From: Brachynemurus nebulosus
Lineage: Eukaryota > Arthropoda > Insecta > Neuroptera > Myrmeleontidae
Assembly (NCBI GenBank): GCA_035578155.1
Contig: JAPWDM010000005.1
Span: 49,122,954-49,186,953, forward strand
Direction of reading: 5' to 3'
Length of the DNA: 64,000 nt
Shown here in pieces: positions 11,484 through 23,436 of this stretch (positions within the stretch are counted from its first letter, which is position 1; every line of letters begins with the position of its first letter). The notes under the pieces were generated by a model. That model was given only the letters and a program-made list of their open reading frames with translations, had not been told where the DNA came from and did no database searches. Both the position numbers and the translations under genes were made by a program.

Positions 11484-12919
11484 GAGCCAGGACACACGAA
11501 CCACGCCACGACCACGCGACAGCGACAAAATAGTGGCTATTCTGTGGCCGGGTATGTATGCATGTACTTTTCTTATGGAAACACAAATTTCAAGACACAC
11601 GAGCCACAGCCTGTCGTCGTAATCGGACACTGTCGCAATGTGTCGTCGTATTGTCGTTTTTAGTCGCTAAAACTTGCGACCAATGGACCACTTATAAGCG
11701 ACAGATACGTACTACTAGTACTACAGTGTCTCTCGAACATTACAAGAAATCATTGAATAATACGACTCAAGCAGGTGTTTTGTAATTTTTGTTTTGTTTA
11801 GTTTTCTTAATTGTGTGTATTTTTATTTCTTTTGGTCTTTTTTGATTGTTTTGTTTTTTTGTTATTATTTTGTTTTTTTTGTTTTTGTTTTGTTTTTTTC
11901 TTGTTTTGTTTCTTTCTTTTTTGTTTTGGTCTTTTTTAATTTTTTTTTTGTTTTTGTTTCTTTGTTTTTATTTTCTTGAAAAAATGGCAATGGTTAACGA
12001 AGATTCATTTGATACGGAATTATTTATTGAGGAAATCCGGAATTTACCCGCAATCTGGGATTACACATATTCGGGATATAGTAACCGGATGGAAAAAGTA
12101 AAGGCATGGGAACATCTTTGCTTCAAATTTTATGATAACTTTGAAAGTAAAGAAAAGAAAGAAAAAAATTGAATATAAACCTTTTTATGACACATTTTAT
12201 TTACAATAAAGGTACCGCTGTTATAAACGTATCCTGTATATATATATTGTTTATTGATTTATTTTTGCAGAATTATTTATGTAATACAAAATAATTATTA
12301 TAAAGGCAAATTGGTCAACAGAATTGAAACATTTTTATGGCATGGAAAAACCCTTCGGTTAAGAATAAAAGCATGTACTAGAAGCTCTCCTGCTGTTTGA
12401 ACGTGGATTATTGACTATTATTAGATAAATAAGCTATATAATTATTTAAACCTTTTTAGTTTTATAATAATAGAAAAAAATTAAAAATTCAAAGAAATAA
12501 AGAGCTGAAAATTTTTGAATTGTTTCATCAAATAATTTTAAAAATTGAATCTGCAAAAATATGTAATACCAAAATACCGATATGTATTTTAAAAGAAATA
12601 TTATTTAAAAGAAGAATCACCTCTCTGATTAATTTTGTTTATTTTTATCCTAGCGTACCTACTTCACGCTGCAAAATTTTAAGTTCCTTAAATTTCAGTA
12701 TTGATAAATCAATTATTGTATGAATACTTAACGCAGACACTGTATATAACAAACAGTATTAAGTGGCTTTGATGCCTCCTAGCAGTGACTGTACGTGCTG
12801 TACGTCATTCGGCCACTAAAAAGTGGCTCGCAAGTCGCCGTCTAAGACACACGAACGACAGTACAACCACACGACAACCACAAAAAAGTGGTCGTGGCGT
12901 GGTTCGTGTGTCTTGGCTC
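11484..12919 (+). mobile_element. PIF/Harbinger-like element (1436 bp) with a MADF-type open frame
   Basis: Terminal repeats of 32 bp with one mismatch (GAGCCAGGACACACGAACCA inwards, and inverse) are flanked by TAA at 11481-11483 and 12920-12922. Sub-terminal copies of GACACACGA occur inside both ends. The interior has a T-rich tract (11790-11975), then a short open frame encoding half of a MADF domain. The DDE transposase is absent, so the copy is non-autonomous. Confidence 0.8.
11984..12172 (+). pseudogene. Partial MADF-domain (PIF/Harbinger accessory) protein, 62 aa
   Basis: The ATG at 11984 opens MAMVNEDSFDTELFIEEIRN, then LPAIWDYTYSGYSNRMEKVK and AWEHLCFKF. The FIEEIRN, the P/W before the Y-x-NR turn and the AWEHL helix match the first half of a MADF (Myb/SANT-like) DNA-binding domain. 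It ends in a Lys/Glu-rich tail and stop before the second half, so it is truncated or is one exon of a spliced gene (a GTAAAG lies at about 12149). Family knowledge: PIF/Harbinger elements carry a second gene for a Myb/SANT- or MADF-like protein that brings the transposase to the element. A longer in-frame start at 11846 only adds a low-complexity Phe tract. Confidence 0.6.
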
Positions 12920-13162
12920 TAAGAGTAAAATAGAAAAATATATTCAATAATAGCACCTTATTATGTGAAAATATTACGTATACGTTCGTTATTGTTATAA
13001 ATATTACTCCATTTAAAACAACCAAGTGATCCTGTAATACCAGAAATTAGCAAAATTTTTAAATACGCAAAAATGTTCGCAACCTTTCTCTTGGGAGATC
13101 GTTTCTAGTCGTCAAACAGAAGTAAACTGTAATAATAGGCTGAATTGAGAATTTTAGCAATA

Positions 13163-13305
13163 CACTATGGTTTCTCGTTGTAAGCAACATCAAAATTGAA
13201 ATAGAATCATATGTCTTACCCTTTCTATGTATATGCGAATTTTATTATCTAAAAAGAGTAAGATATATGATTCTATTTCAAGTTGCTTACAACGAGAAAT
13301 CAGTG
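13163..13305. mobile_element. Short TA-flanked MITE/hairpin (143 bp)
   Basis: The arms share TTTCTCGTTGTAAGCAAC and TTGAAATAGAATCATAT and their inverses, with CACT/AGTG tips flanked by TA on each side. The loop is about 30 bases. TA duplications fit the Tc1/mariner group. Confidence 0.6.
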
Positions 13306-13789
13306 TATTTTGAATTTTATTGGTTTTTTTAATTTTTTTTGAAAACTATTTTATATGGAATAATTGTTCAAAAACCAATTTAGTAATTTTTTCTGCTCTT
13401 TACGACAGTGTAGTAAAAAATTCTAAAAACTTTTGACTTTTAAAAAATAGGTTTCTAGTTTTTTTCGAACATCAGCTTACTTAGAAAATAGGTCAAACCT
13501 CAGCTTATGTAACTTTTTTTCGCAATGCTATAAAAGAAAAAATTGCCCTTATGTTTTTTGACAAGAAATGTCATGTTATGAGCATTGGATGTATCTGGCT
13601 GGGGAACCGGGTACGCAGGATTTGAACGGCGTCCTTTATAGCTATCATAAAATTCATCCCTTTTCACAGCAAGGGACAATTTTGAAATTTGAAAAAATGA
13701 AAAAAGGTCATTTATGACAGTTTTGTGTTTATTCTTTATACAGTCCGTCTCATAATATAGCCTCACCAAAAGTTTTTATATTTCACTTA

Positions 13790-13973
13790 GGCCGCTATTA
13801 CACTGTCATAGATATATGTCAAAGTTTTATTTAATCAAAGAAATATTATAGTGTAATAAGTCAACTTTTATAATATAAATTTCTGTAACCATAGTTAAAG
13901 ATACTTCTTAATATTTGATCATAGATTTGATCAAAGATCTTTGACATATATCTATGACAATGTAATAGCGGCC
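13790..13973. mobile_element. PIF/Harbinger-like MITE (184 bp)
   Basis: The ends GGCCGCTATTACACTGTCAT and inverse continue as near-perfect inverted repeats of about 36 bp (ATAGATATATGTCAAAG), flanked by TTA at 13787-13789 and 13974-13976. No coding capacity. It is inserted in the decayed Tc1 element. Confidence 0.8.
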
Positions 13974-14169
13974 TTACAATATTTTAGAGAAACGGGTTAG
14001 CCAGTACTACGTTAGTCGTATATTTCGAAAATCTTTTATTGTGTGAATAAAAATATGCTTTGAAATTTTTGATAATGATTAAACTTTTCTTATACCATTC
14101 CGTTGTCCAGCTCTTATACTGACGTGCAAAATTTAAACGGTCAACTTTATATCGATAAACAAAAACTTT

Positions 14170-14470
14170 TCGGAGTCGAAGAGAAAAGGATGATGCATCA
14201 ATAATGTTTTGGGGGCGATTAACTTCAATGAAGTTATCGATCCTGTTACTTTAAAAGGACGGCAGGATTCGAAAAAATACGCAGGCACCTTTTTTCAGCG
14301 AAAAGTAAAAATAAATGGGGTTTTACAGGGCAATATTTCAGCAGGATAATGTCTCAATTCACAATGCTAAGTATGTACAGGATTGGTTTAAACAAATAAA
14401 TAAACTGATCTGTTTTACACGACCAGCAAGATCACCTGATTTCAACATCTTCGAAAACGTATCGAGTTAT
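14170..14470 (+). pseudogene. Tc1-family transposase fragment
   Basis: In one frame, IFQQDNVSIHNAKYVQDWFK is followed by PARSPDFNIFENV. These match the second and third catalytic blocks of Tc1 transposases (QQDNAP-type and PxxSPDLNPIEN-type). About 100 bases upstream a frameshifted RRK..ASIMFWG block is seen. The frame is broken and the N-terminus is missing, so it cannot be active. Confidence 0.7.
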
Positions 14471-14640
14471 TCGTCCCGTAACGTATACGACGGCGGGAAA
14501 CAATATAATTTAAAAAAATTTTTAACCTTTTTTCATTTTTTCAAAAATGTCGTGCTGTTAAAAGGGACCAATTTTATGGTAGCTATAAAGGACGCCGTTC
14601 AAATCCCGTGTACCCGGGGAACCTACTAAACGGTTTGAGG

Positions 14641-16157
14641 CTTACAACATTTTTTCTAAAGGTAGAATGTTTTGTTCGAGAGTAATCGTGCTGATATATA
14701 GGGTGGAAGCAGATTTGTTAAACAGAGGGTAAATATAATTATAAATCACATTGCATGAGCACTTTTTTCATAAATTGCCTTTTGCTTACGAAAACGTTAC
14801 GTCTTAAAAATATATTTATTTAATGTATAAGAACATATTACGTCTTTGAGACCATATTACGTGTATTACGACCAAGATTGATTGTGTTAAACATGATTTT
14901 CTTAGTTGTTCCTGTTATGTGATCACAGAATCACTTGCCGGTAATAGCATCAATTTTATTATTATCAACAACATAATATAATATGTATATATAAAATTGT
15001 ACAACAGTATGGCAACCCACGTGCATTGTATATATGTATTTTATATATAGGATATTAAATTTTAAGCATGATAATCCACGTGTCTTCTTCCGATCCGTAA
15101 GCAAACGTCTTCTCTCTGTTACCATCAAGTGTTTTAACATATACTCCACAACCATTAACAAAATAATTGCTATGTACTGTTAAAGCCTTAGTAGTTTCAC
15201 TTTCAATGACAAAATAATTGAAATTTTCACTGTCATTAAAATGTCAATGTCCGTCAAGACATATTTCTTACCTAGGGGACGGACGGGCAAGAAGGATATG
15301 TATGCTAATTTATTGATTTTCATTAGTATTAGTTTTCCTCGTCCCCGATATTCATTTTACCCACCCTAGTAGGGCAAGAAGAATAATTGCAGTTGACCTG
15401 TGCATAAAGAACACGCTTCATGGGTCTATTCCTGGCAAGAATTACACTGAATCCAGTCTTCTATTAGCGGATATATTATGTATTTTGCTTGACAAACAAT
15501 ACAAAAATAATTATATTTTTGATTTTCTTTAGTGGACTCTATTTTTTTTAAAGGAATTTTCTTTTCTTTTTGATTGGAGGGTCCGGCATTATTTAAAGAA
15601 AATTTTCTTTTGACTAGAGAAACTTCATTTTATTATTCATTTTGCCTGACTCCATTTTGCCCGCCAATCACATTTTTAACTAACTTAACCTTTAATTACA
15701 AATTAATAGATTCAAATTAAATACGAGCATGAATTTGTTACTCGTAATGATCATACAAATTACAGAAATCATTAAAAATAAGTAACTGCAATACACAAAG
15801 AAATAATTCGTAAATTACTTAGGTCTATTTACTGATTTTTTTTCGTCAAAAAAGTTTTTCGGACACTAAACACGCATATAAACTACAGTGCCCCCTTTGT
15901 GCTCATTCATTAAACTTGTGCTGAAATTTCCTTAAACTTATTTGAGAAAATAACAATGCTTTATCTTTCTATGGCGCTCAGACCTAACTAAAAAACGAAT
16001 TCAATTTAAAGTATATATAGGCTCGCCTGAATCATATGTGATTCACTGAAGTGGATTGAAAATTTTGCTTAAAATTACGGTTTGTTTAATTTCAAAATTA
16101 TACAGTAGAAAAACTTAAAAAAAAAAATTATTACGTATAAATTACATGAGTTATGAT
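14641..16157. other. Gene-free stretch
   Basis: It contains GACGGGCAAGAAGG- and GGGCAAGAAGAA-type imperfect repeats at 15280-15390 and nothing I can classify. Confidence 0.45.
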
Positions 16158-16473
16158 TAGGGATGTTATGCATATCCGTAACCGAAACTACCGGATATCC
16201 GAAAATAAAAGTTCCGGATTTGTTTCGGATAATAACAGACAACTGCCGTTGAAAAATTGAATTTAAATCGAAGCAAGTTTTTGGTGCATGTATTTTTTTT
16301 TAATAGATTTCCGTTGATTCGTGTCTGACTTTCACTTTTTCGAATAAAATTGCCTCCTTTTTACTAAAAAAAAATTTTTTAAAAGCAATTATCCGTAACC
16401 GTAACGGTATCCGAAACATTAGCCGATATTATAACATATCCGTACCCGAAATTTCATATCCATAACATTCCTA
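16158..16473. mobile_element. hAT-like MITE rich in ATCCG motifs
   Basis: The ends TAGGGATGTTATGCATATCC and GGATATG-type inverse (CATATCCATAACATTCCTA) form inverted repeats. Flanking 8-mers GTTATGAT and CTTATAAT agree at 6 of 8 positions, a decayed target duplication. The interior repeats ATATCCG/CGGATA many times. Confidence 0.55.
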
Positions 16474-17176
16474 CTTATAATACAAAAAAATTTGAGCCTA
16501 TCCCAAACCAACAATACTAAATCGGCTCTGACAAAGTTACTTGAAAATTTATAAATCCTATTTTAATCAAATCACATTATTTTTAATTTTGTTTAGTTTT
16601 TTAGAAGATATAAAAGTTATGTTTATTATCATTATTTTGCATAAATATAGTAAATGTAGTTTTTTAAGTATACCATTAAGGTGCTAAAAACATTTGTGTT
16701 GTCTTTTATCCTCGGCAAAATCTTTATAGTTTCTTATTTCCTGAATTTTGTCAGCACTGGGCGTGTGAATGGCCCTAGGGAAGTATCATAGGCAACACAA
16801 TTTAGCAAAATTTACGACTTGACTTGTACGTACCAACCACGGAAATTGGAAAATATGTACATACAAAGAATTCTCAGTAGTGTGATTTTCTTTGTTCATA
16901 AAAATAGTTCATTAAACTTGAATTAAAATCAAACCAACTTAAGATAAAACCTAACTTAAGGTGGTTGGGATGCAATAAGACATTTTAAAAATTAATGACT
17001 GAATTGTTAATACACAACATATCAAAATTTGAATCAACTCTGGCATCATATACTTAGTTTGTAAGGGAAAATGGAATTATCCCCCAAAACAAACCAGAAA
17101 CCTTTATAAAACGATAGAGAACTTATTTCAAAAAAAAAAAATTACTCTCTAAGAACACTTAAAATCGACAAATTCT

Positions 17177-17300
17177 CAGGGTGTTTCAAGCAACCATGAC
17201 CATATAAATTTTAACATAGGAAAAATTTGTTATGATCAAAGGGTGCTCTATTTTATTACTGTTAGCAAAAATTAAAATAATATTGCGTCAAAGTAATGTT
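17177..17300. mobile_element. Partial copy of the MITE at 58364-58670
   Basis: CAGGGTGTTTCAAGCAAC, TATAAATTTTAACATAGG and AATTTGTTATGATCAA match the left end of the complete element at 58364. The right end is absent or too diverged. Confidence 0.6.
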
Positions 17301-18358
17301 TCAAGATAATTAAAAGGCAATATTTAATTAAAGTTTTTTGGGATAGTATAATTTAATTAAATTATCTTTTAAACCAAAGTAAAAAATTTGGACATTTACC
17401 TATTATAATACCATTTCGCATTCTTAACATAATTTTAATTTGAAAAGAGAGAAAAAGAAATATCAAACTCTAATACACCAACTACCTTAAGTATAATTAA
17501 TAATATTGCATAATATTTATTTATTATAAATTGCTTAATTAATTTTTATCAATAAATTTACGTATGTGTAATAGGTACGCCTGCATAATCAAATTTGCAT
17601 TTTGTGCAACTTCTCGTTTCATTTATTTTCACATATTTTCAGTGAGGTCAGTCTCTTATTTCAAGGGAAAATTTTCTAATGGATATTACTTATCTATTAA
17701 AAATTTTAAATCCTTTCTATATATTCTTGTATACACAAAGGAAAATATTTCCATATGTAGTAATTGGCTTAACACTTAAGAGTCATAGCTTGGTACAATG
17801 GCTACCAATATTATATATACGTGTGCAATTTCAGTTAAATAAATAATTTATATTTATTTAAATTTTATGCAAATATAAACAAATTAAATTAATAACTATA
17901 TTATAACCAACTGCACATTATAAAAACTGTGTTAAAACAAAAAAAAGTTGTTAATTAATAGTTCATAAATATAAAATATTAATTTTATATAATATTAATT
18001 CTAGCGCAGGTAGACAAAAGTGGTTAAGTCCATTTTTGATTTTTTTTTTTTTTTTTTTTTTGATTTTATAATAAGGACCAAGAGAGTCTATCTCATATAT
18101 TTCCAAGAGGGCTAAAGTCAATTCCACCCTTAACATCATTTTTATGCACTTGTTATAAAAAAAAATATTTTCTGAAACTAACAAAAGAAGTTAAGGTCTT
18201 AAAATTCTTAATAAAATAATAAATAAGTACATAGTCTAATTAAATTAGAAATGTATTTTTATGGCAACAACTACCCGCTAAAACTGGTTAAGTCCACAAA
18301 TGGTTTTAATAATGAAATTTATTGTTGTTGTAACATTTTAATAGTATATTGGGTATAT

Positions 18359-18474
18359 TGTGCAATAAGTGCGGGAAATTGTCGATTGCCCACGAAAGCG
18401 AAGTTGAGCGCACGAGCGTAGTGAGTGCGCTCATTCGCTTGAGTGGGCAATCGACAATGCCGCACGAGTTGCAC
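18359..18474. repeat. Long imperfect hairpin with GAGCGTAGTGAGTGCGCTC core
   Basis: TTGTCGATTGCCCAC at 18379 is inverted at 18444 (GTGGGCAATCGACAA), and the flanking GCAATAAGTGCGG/CCGCACGAGTTGC extends the stem. The loop holds smaller palindromes (AGCGCACGAGCG). Degenerate relatives occur at about 18716-18815 and 42320-42420. It is probably the terminal hairpin of a transposon family. Confidence 0.5.
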
Positions 18475-18479
18475 ATATT

Positions 18480-20282
18480 ATTTTTTATTACGAATTATTT
18501 TTGACATTTTTATTACTTTTTAAAATAACATTTTTGAGTGTTCGTCTTTTTTTTCTAAATTAAATATTGTTTAAATTACTTTGTTGGTGGTTTCTATAGA
18601 AATAATTATGAAATATTTATTAAATGAAAAATCAAGAGGCGGCTTTGCGTGTTTTGATTAAATTTTGCGTGTTTTATTGTCAATTTGCGTGTGGAAAGTT
18701 TACTTTCCGCACGCAAAAAAGTATGTGGGAAGAGTACAGTGGGCAAGCAGCTATTCTGCGTACAGAAATGTGTGCGCCAAGTTAGTACTTCTCCCGCATG
18801 AGTAATAAAAAATATTTATTTTTGTATAATATGAATGAATCCACTTATAGTGTAATTGAAATGGGGCAGCGAATTTTGACGTACACTTTTACATCGATTT
18901 CCTCTTTGCTCATACAGTACCTAAATAATTTTCTACTAACCATGATATTGAATATCTGTGTAAGTATATGTAGTTTAAATCTAATTATTTTCAAAAATTA
19001 TTAACAAAAGGAAATAAATTATATTAAAAGCTTCAAACTCCAATTTTCTGTTTTATAATCTAACAAAATTCAGGTTATATTTATGTATTAAGCTCTTCTG
19101 TCTCCGGTTATTAATGGTTTGGAATGGTTTTTAATTTTAATATTTGTTTCAACTTGAAACAAATACTTATCTTAAACTATCAATTAATATTTTTATTGTG
19201 CCGCCATATTTTTGCTCATAAAAACGCTGCACACGATATTTTGTCTGGGAAATAAAAAGTGATGATTTTTATTTTTACAATACCTACAAAATTTAAAATA
19301 TATGTACATAAAATGAGGACAAAAATATTCATGAATGTATATTAAACAGTATTATTAAATAGTACTATCTCTATCGGTTACATAATTTTTGTAAATTATC
19401 AAATAATTATTGTTAATAATGAACTTTTACAATTAGTCTATAAAATTAAATGTCATGTAAGAATAAAAAATTTTCCATCTAGATATTTAAAAGGACGTCA
19501 TTAAAACATCGCATTTAATATGCAATTATGCAGATATATGCATGTACGATGAGTAAATTTTTTGTAAAAGATCATAATCAGTTATCAGTTATAATTGGTT
19601 TCAGTTTTCAAGAAGACACTGCACATTTTAAAACATCTGATATACATTTAAGGAGCTAGATACTTTTATAGTTCGATTTTTTAATTCAATATCTCTTCGA
19701 CTGTACAGAGCCTTTTCAAATAAAAATAAAAATATTTCTAAAATTATTTCACTTGGAGTAGATGTAGACAAACGATTTCTATCAGTGTACCCAATTTCAG
19801 TTCAATGGTAGTAGTGGTTACTAAGGAAAATGGCTTTTCTATTGATTCTAGCTTTACTCGTATACACATGGTTTCCGTATAGTTTCAATAGTTTCATCCC
19901 AATTTCGGTAGTTAGCTGTCTTTAAAACTTGTGTCAAATGTTAAATAACTCTATGAATTATCATTACATAATTATGTCATATGTATTTGATTTCAATCAG
20001 ATATAAAAACACTTGGTAGTCATTTTTAATGTCATATTTTGTACCAAAAACTATAAAATTCACCAAATTCTTTCAACAAATCGATATGAATTCATTCAAA
20101 ATACTCTATAACAAACTCGTGTTATAAATAAGACATCTACAATGTTGAAAATGAAATTTAAAAGTCACAACTTATCAAACGTGTAAATAAAAATTTTTTA
20201 CATACTTAAGTCATAACATAACATAATTATGGAGTTTATACACAACAATTCACATACATTAGTATAATATCTAGATCTCATT
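18480..20282. other. Gene-free stretch with a dispersed repeat fragment
   Basis: 19700-19860 is an inverted match to about 50300-50420 (GTAGATGTAGACAAACGATT and the AGTGTACCCAATTTCAGTTC side). TGTGTCAAATGTTAAATAA at about 19932 recurs at about 57085. No gene is seen. Confidence 0.45.
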
Positions 20283-20545
20283 ATATCGCTCATTTGCGAG
20301 AAGCTTGACATAACTCAAAAAGAGCTGTTTTTCAGTACGATGGTTTAAAGTTTTAAGTATGTTTTAAAAATAAAAAGAGTACTTATGGCAGTCAATTGAA
20401 AAAGTGCTATAGAGTATAAAGTCATAACCTCTGTCGTTCTCTCATTTATGTATGTATCTAGCGTGATGTCGTTTTGTTAGCAAAAAGAATGACATTTTCC
20501 GTGACCGCCTGTACCCTTAACTCAATAAGGGTGATTTTTGGGTTA

Positions 20546-21389
20546 GGCCCGATTTACATTAACGCTCCGCTCTCGGTACGATATCACTATGCTCCCGATT
20601 CGATATAATCTTGTTGTGCTCACATTACAGTGCTGATATCATGCTGGTATGGTTCATTTCAGTTAAATTTAACCATGCTTCGTCACTTTGAATTTAAATA
20701 ATTTCCGTTTTCTTGGCTTTATCTCTTTTATTATTGCATTTATGTAAATTTTAAGTTTGCAGTTTATTTTTAGAAAAGAATAGAAGATTGATTTGTTTCG
20801 AATATAAGAATTATTTAATTTTTTAACGAAAACTCATGATCAATTGTATCTGAAATGAGATATACCTATTCGTTCTCTATTGACATTATAATGCTGCTCT
20901 GGGTACACTCCTAGTTCGGTCTCAGTTTGATACAAATATATTTTCATAACAACTGAATGCAAGGGGAGTGGAGTGGAATCAAAAAAGTGTTTACACTATA
21001 GGTACAAGCCATAACAAGTCTGATATCGCTCTGATAAAATATTAAGGAGTCTCCACATTCTCGCCGAGGTTGGACGAGGTTCCTCGTCGAGTTTCTCGCT
21101 GAGGTTGGCTCAGCCATATAAATAGCATTAAAACACCAACCGCGAGACACAACGAAATGACCCTCTACATTCTCGTTTCGTCCAACCTCGGCGAGAATGT
21201 GGAGACTCCTTTACCTGAGTGGTATTGATATTGGAGTGACATTGGAGCGAGAGCGAACCGTGACTGATATCGCACCGATATCAGAGCGATGATGTGAATA
21301 CACTCATTATTTATTGTGTAAGAATATTATATCGAACCGGCAGCGGAGTGATATCGTACCGAGAGCGGAGCGTTAATGTAAATCGGGCC
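20546..21389. mobile_element. PIF/Harbinger-like MITE, complete copy with nested insert
   Basis: The ends GGCCCGATTTACATTAACGC and exact inverse are flanked by TTA (20543-20545 and 21390-21392). Inverted similarity extends through CTCCGCTCTCGGTACGATATCA. Related copies lie at 8890-9147 (truncated) and 43748-44208 (complete). This copy holds a further 166-bp insertion. No transposase is encoded. Confidence 0.8.
21045..21210. mobile_element. PIF/Harbinger-like MITE (166 bp), nested
   Basis: The ends AGGAGTCTCCACATTCTCGC and exact inverse, about 34 bp in all, are flanked by TTA (21042-21044 and 21211-21213). The empty site is visible in the relative at 43748-44208 and at about 8970, where the sequence runs straight through AAAATATTA to the GAGTGG side. 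This confirms the insertion. Confidence 0.88.
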
Positions 21390-22074
21390 TTATGTCACGC
21401 TTCTCGCAAATGAGCGATATTTATTACATATATTATAAATTTATAACCCATAAGGTTATTTACATACAGTCTTGGTCAAATTTAAAAATTTACAAACATT
21501 ATACCCTGTTTCACCAACAGATAAAATAATAAAAACACGTAATAGAATGTTTCTTAACTATGATTAGTTATTGATCACATGACACTTAATTATGATTACA
21601 TTATTATCTAGTCGTGAAAGAGACTGTAAAATATGAATATGTACTTACATATTAAAAAAAATTGATCCGTCATAAAAATATTATTCCATTAAACTATGGT
21701 GGGGTCGCTGGGAATCATTTTTTTTTAAATATCGTTACCGTCCCAATAAGTTGGTAAATACTGTAACAACGTTTTCTCATTGACATTCATTTACGTGACA
21801 TTAACTTCAAAATTTCAAGTTAAACATAGTATTTCTTCCAATGAATATCGATCTTATATTTTATTTCGACTATTTTCGAGATTTCAAATCTGAGAAAACG
21901 TAGGTTGAACTAATCCCTGGAATATTCGCTAGGAAAAATATCAAGTTCCATTTAAAATATTTAAATTAATGTCACTGATGAGAAATCGCTAAACTGAAGT
22001 AAAATTCAAGTACAAAGCAAGTCGTAATCCAAGTAGTAAATTTCATGTTTATCCTCCAAGCTTTATCCAAAATA

Positions 22075-22998
22075 CAGTAGCGTAGCGTACCTTGGAGGGG
22101 CCCTGTATCAAAATTAGTTGGGGGCCCAAATGAAGGGTAAAGATTTCTCACAAAAGAAACAAAAATGCTTGCATTAAATTAAAATAAATATTTACTGATT
22201 ATAAGTTATCGCTTCCTCCTAGAAATTGAGCTAGCCAAACAATTCAAATTAAATATACACGTTTCTTGCCTTTTTTCGGCAAACTGATTTATTAAATCAT
22301 CTATAGTTGAAGACGGTTTCAGTTTTTTTAAAATTTCTGCTTCTATAGACAATAGTGATAAATCTGATAGTCGTTCCTGCCCCATCGAAGTCCTTAGGTA
22401 ATTTTTTATCAGTTTTAATTTTGAAAAACTTCTTTCAGCTGTTGCGGTTGTAACTGGAAGGGTCAAGAATAGAAAGCATGCTGTTATTACCTGCGGAAAA
22501 CTGGATGCAAGACTATTGAATTTTATCAGCAATAATTCCATGAGCTCCTTAATGAAATGAATTTTTTGAATTTCAGATTTTAAGCATGTTTTCAGTGCAA
22601 TTAACTGTTCATAAAGATTAACTGAGATATCTTTACTGTATTTAGCCGACAGTTTTCCGGAAGCGTTTTTTATCACTTCGTTTGAAGAAGATAGGAGTTT
22701 CTCCGGTTGTAATACTTCGAACATATTACTCAGGTCACAAAGGCTCTGAAATCTGTTTAATTTGAGAAATTAATATATCTAAACAGCAATAGTATACATT
22801 GACTTTGAAATATGATTCCGGGTCTGAAATTCTCTCGTATGACAGTTTTGTTTTATGTTTTTTTTTTCCAGGAAGCACGAGATTAAGTGACATTGTGGAT
22901 AACATTTTACTAATTTTTGCTTACACACGTTAGGGGCCTCTGTAGCCCGGGGGCCCCGTATCATTGATACGGCTGATACGGCGGTAGCTACGCCCCTG
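22075..22998 (-). mobile_element. hAT element, internally deleted (924 bp)
   Basis: The terminal repeats CAGTAGCGTAGCGTACC and inverse GGTAGCTACGCCCCTG are flanked by the exact 8-bp duplication CCAAAATA (22067-22074 and 22999-23006). It encodes the C-terminal part of a hAT transposase on the minus strand, and the catalytic front is missing. Confidence 0.9.
22206..22724 (-). pseudogene. C-terminal hAT transposase (ZMYM1-like), 172 aa
   Basis: The open frame ends with the hAT C-terminal dimerisation signature: FLFLTLPVTTATAERSFSKL followed by LIKNYLRTSMGQERLSDLSL and LSIE. Family knowledge: this block is the last catalytic/dimerisation region of hAT transposases and of domesticated ZMYM1-like proteins. 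The zinc finger, first catalytic aspartates and most of the helical insertion are absent. The frame is intact for 172 codons, so the copy is fairly young, but it cannot act alone. Confidence 0.82.
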
Positions 22999-23436
22999 CC
23001 AAAATATTACACAGTAAAAATATCGTGAGGCAGCGCGTATAGAAATAACGCCGCGGTCGTTTCCTAAATTTTGCCACCCTGGGTGCGGACTCGTAAGACC
23101 AATGCCTAAGTTTCGACTCTGTCTCTATTGATTCATTTTTAACAATCTATATTTATGCAAATATATTGATTGTTCTCATTTGTACATCTATATATCAATA
23201 GAATGATATGTGATATTTAATTCATAAAATAAACGCCTGCAATCTGTAGGTTTGTCGATATTCAAAGGTAAAGTTTCTAATTGTTTCTCATTCAATGTAA
23301 GTGCAACTATTAAATTTTCATGGCCAAGGTTACCTATTACATATTTTCAAACTGAGGCAGTTATAGGTAGAAGTTGTAATTTTAGCTGTGTCAGTAGTAG
23401 ATATTTAGCGCGACTGAAACGACTCAAACACAATTA

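Larger units (their letters stand above)
13600..14640 (+). mobile_element. Decayed Tc1-like element with long inverted repeats
   Basis: Inverted arms at about 13600-13710 and 14520-14636 share GGATTTGAACGGCGTCCTTT, TATAGCTA and AAAAAATGAAAAAAGG. Between them lie a Tc1 transposase remnant and a nested 184-bp MITE (13790-13973). The outer limits are not sharp. Confidence 0.6.
20283..21420. mobile_element. Outer TIR element interrupted by two nested MITEs
   Basis: ATATCGCTCATTTGCGAGAA at 20283 and its inverse ending at 21420 match over about 30 bases (a further GCxTGACATA follows). The inside is broken by the 20546-21389 element. No coding capacity. The target duplication is unclear. Confidence 0.5.

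Noticed and set aside
11794..11979. 61-codon Phe/Val-rich frame that resembles a membrane protein
   Set aside because: It is the T-rich tract of the PIF-like element read in frame, with no conserved feature.
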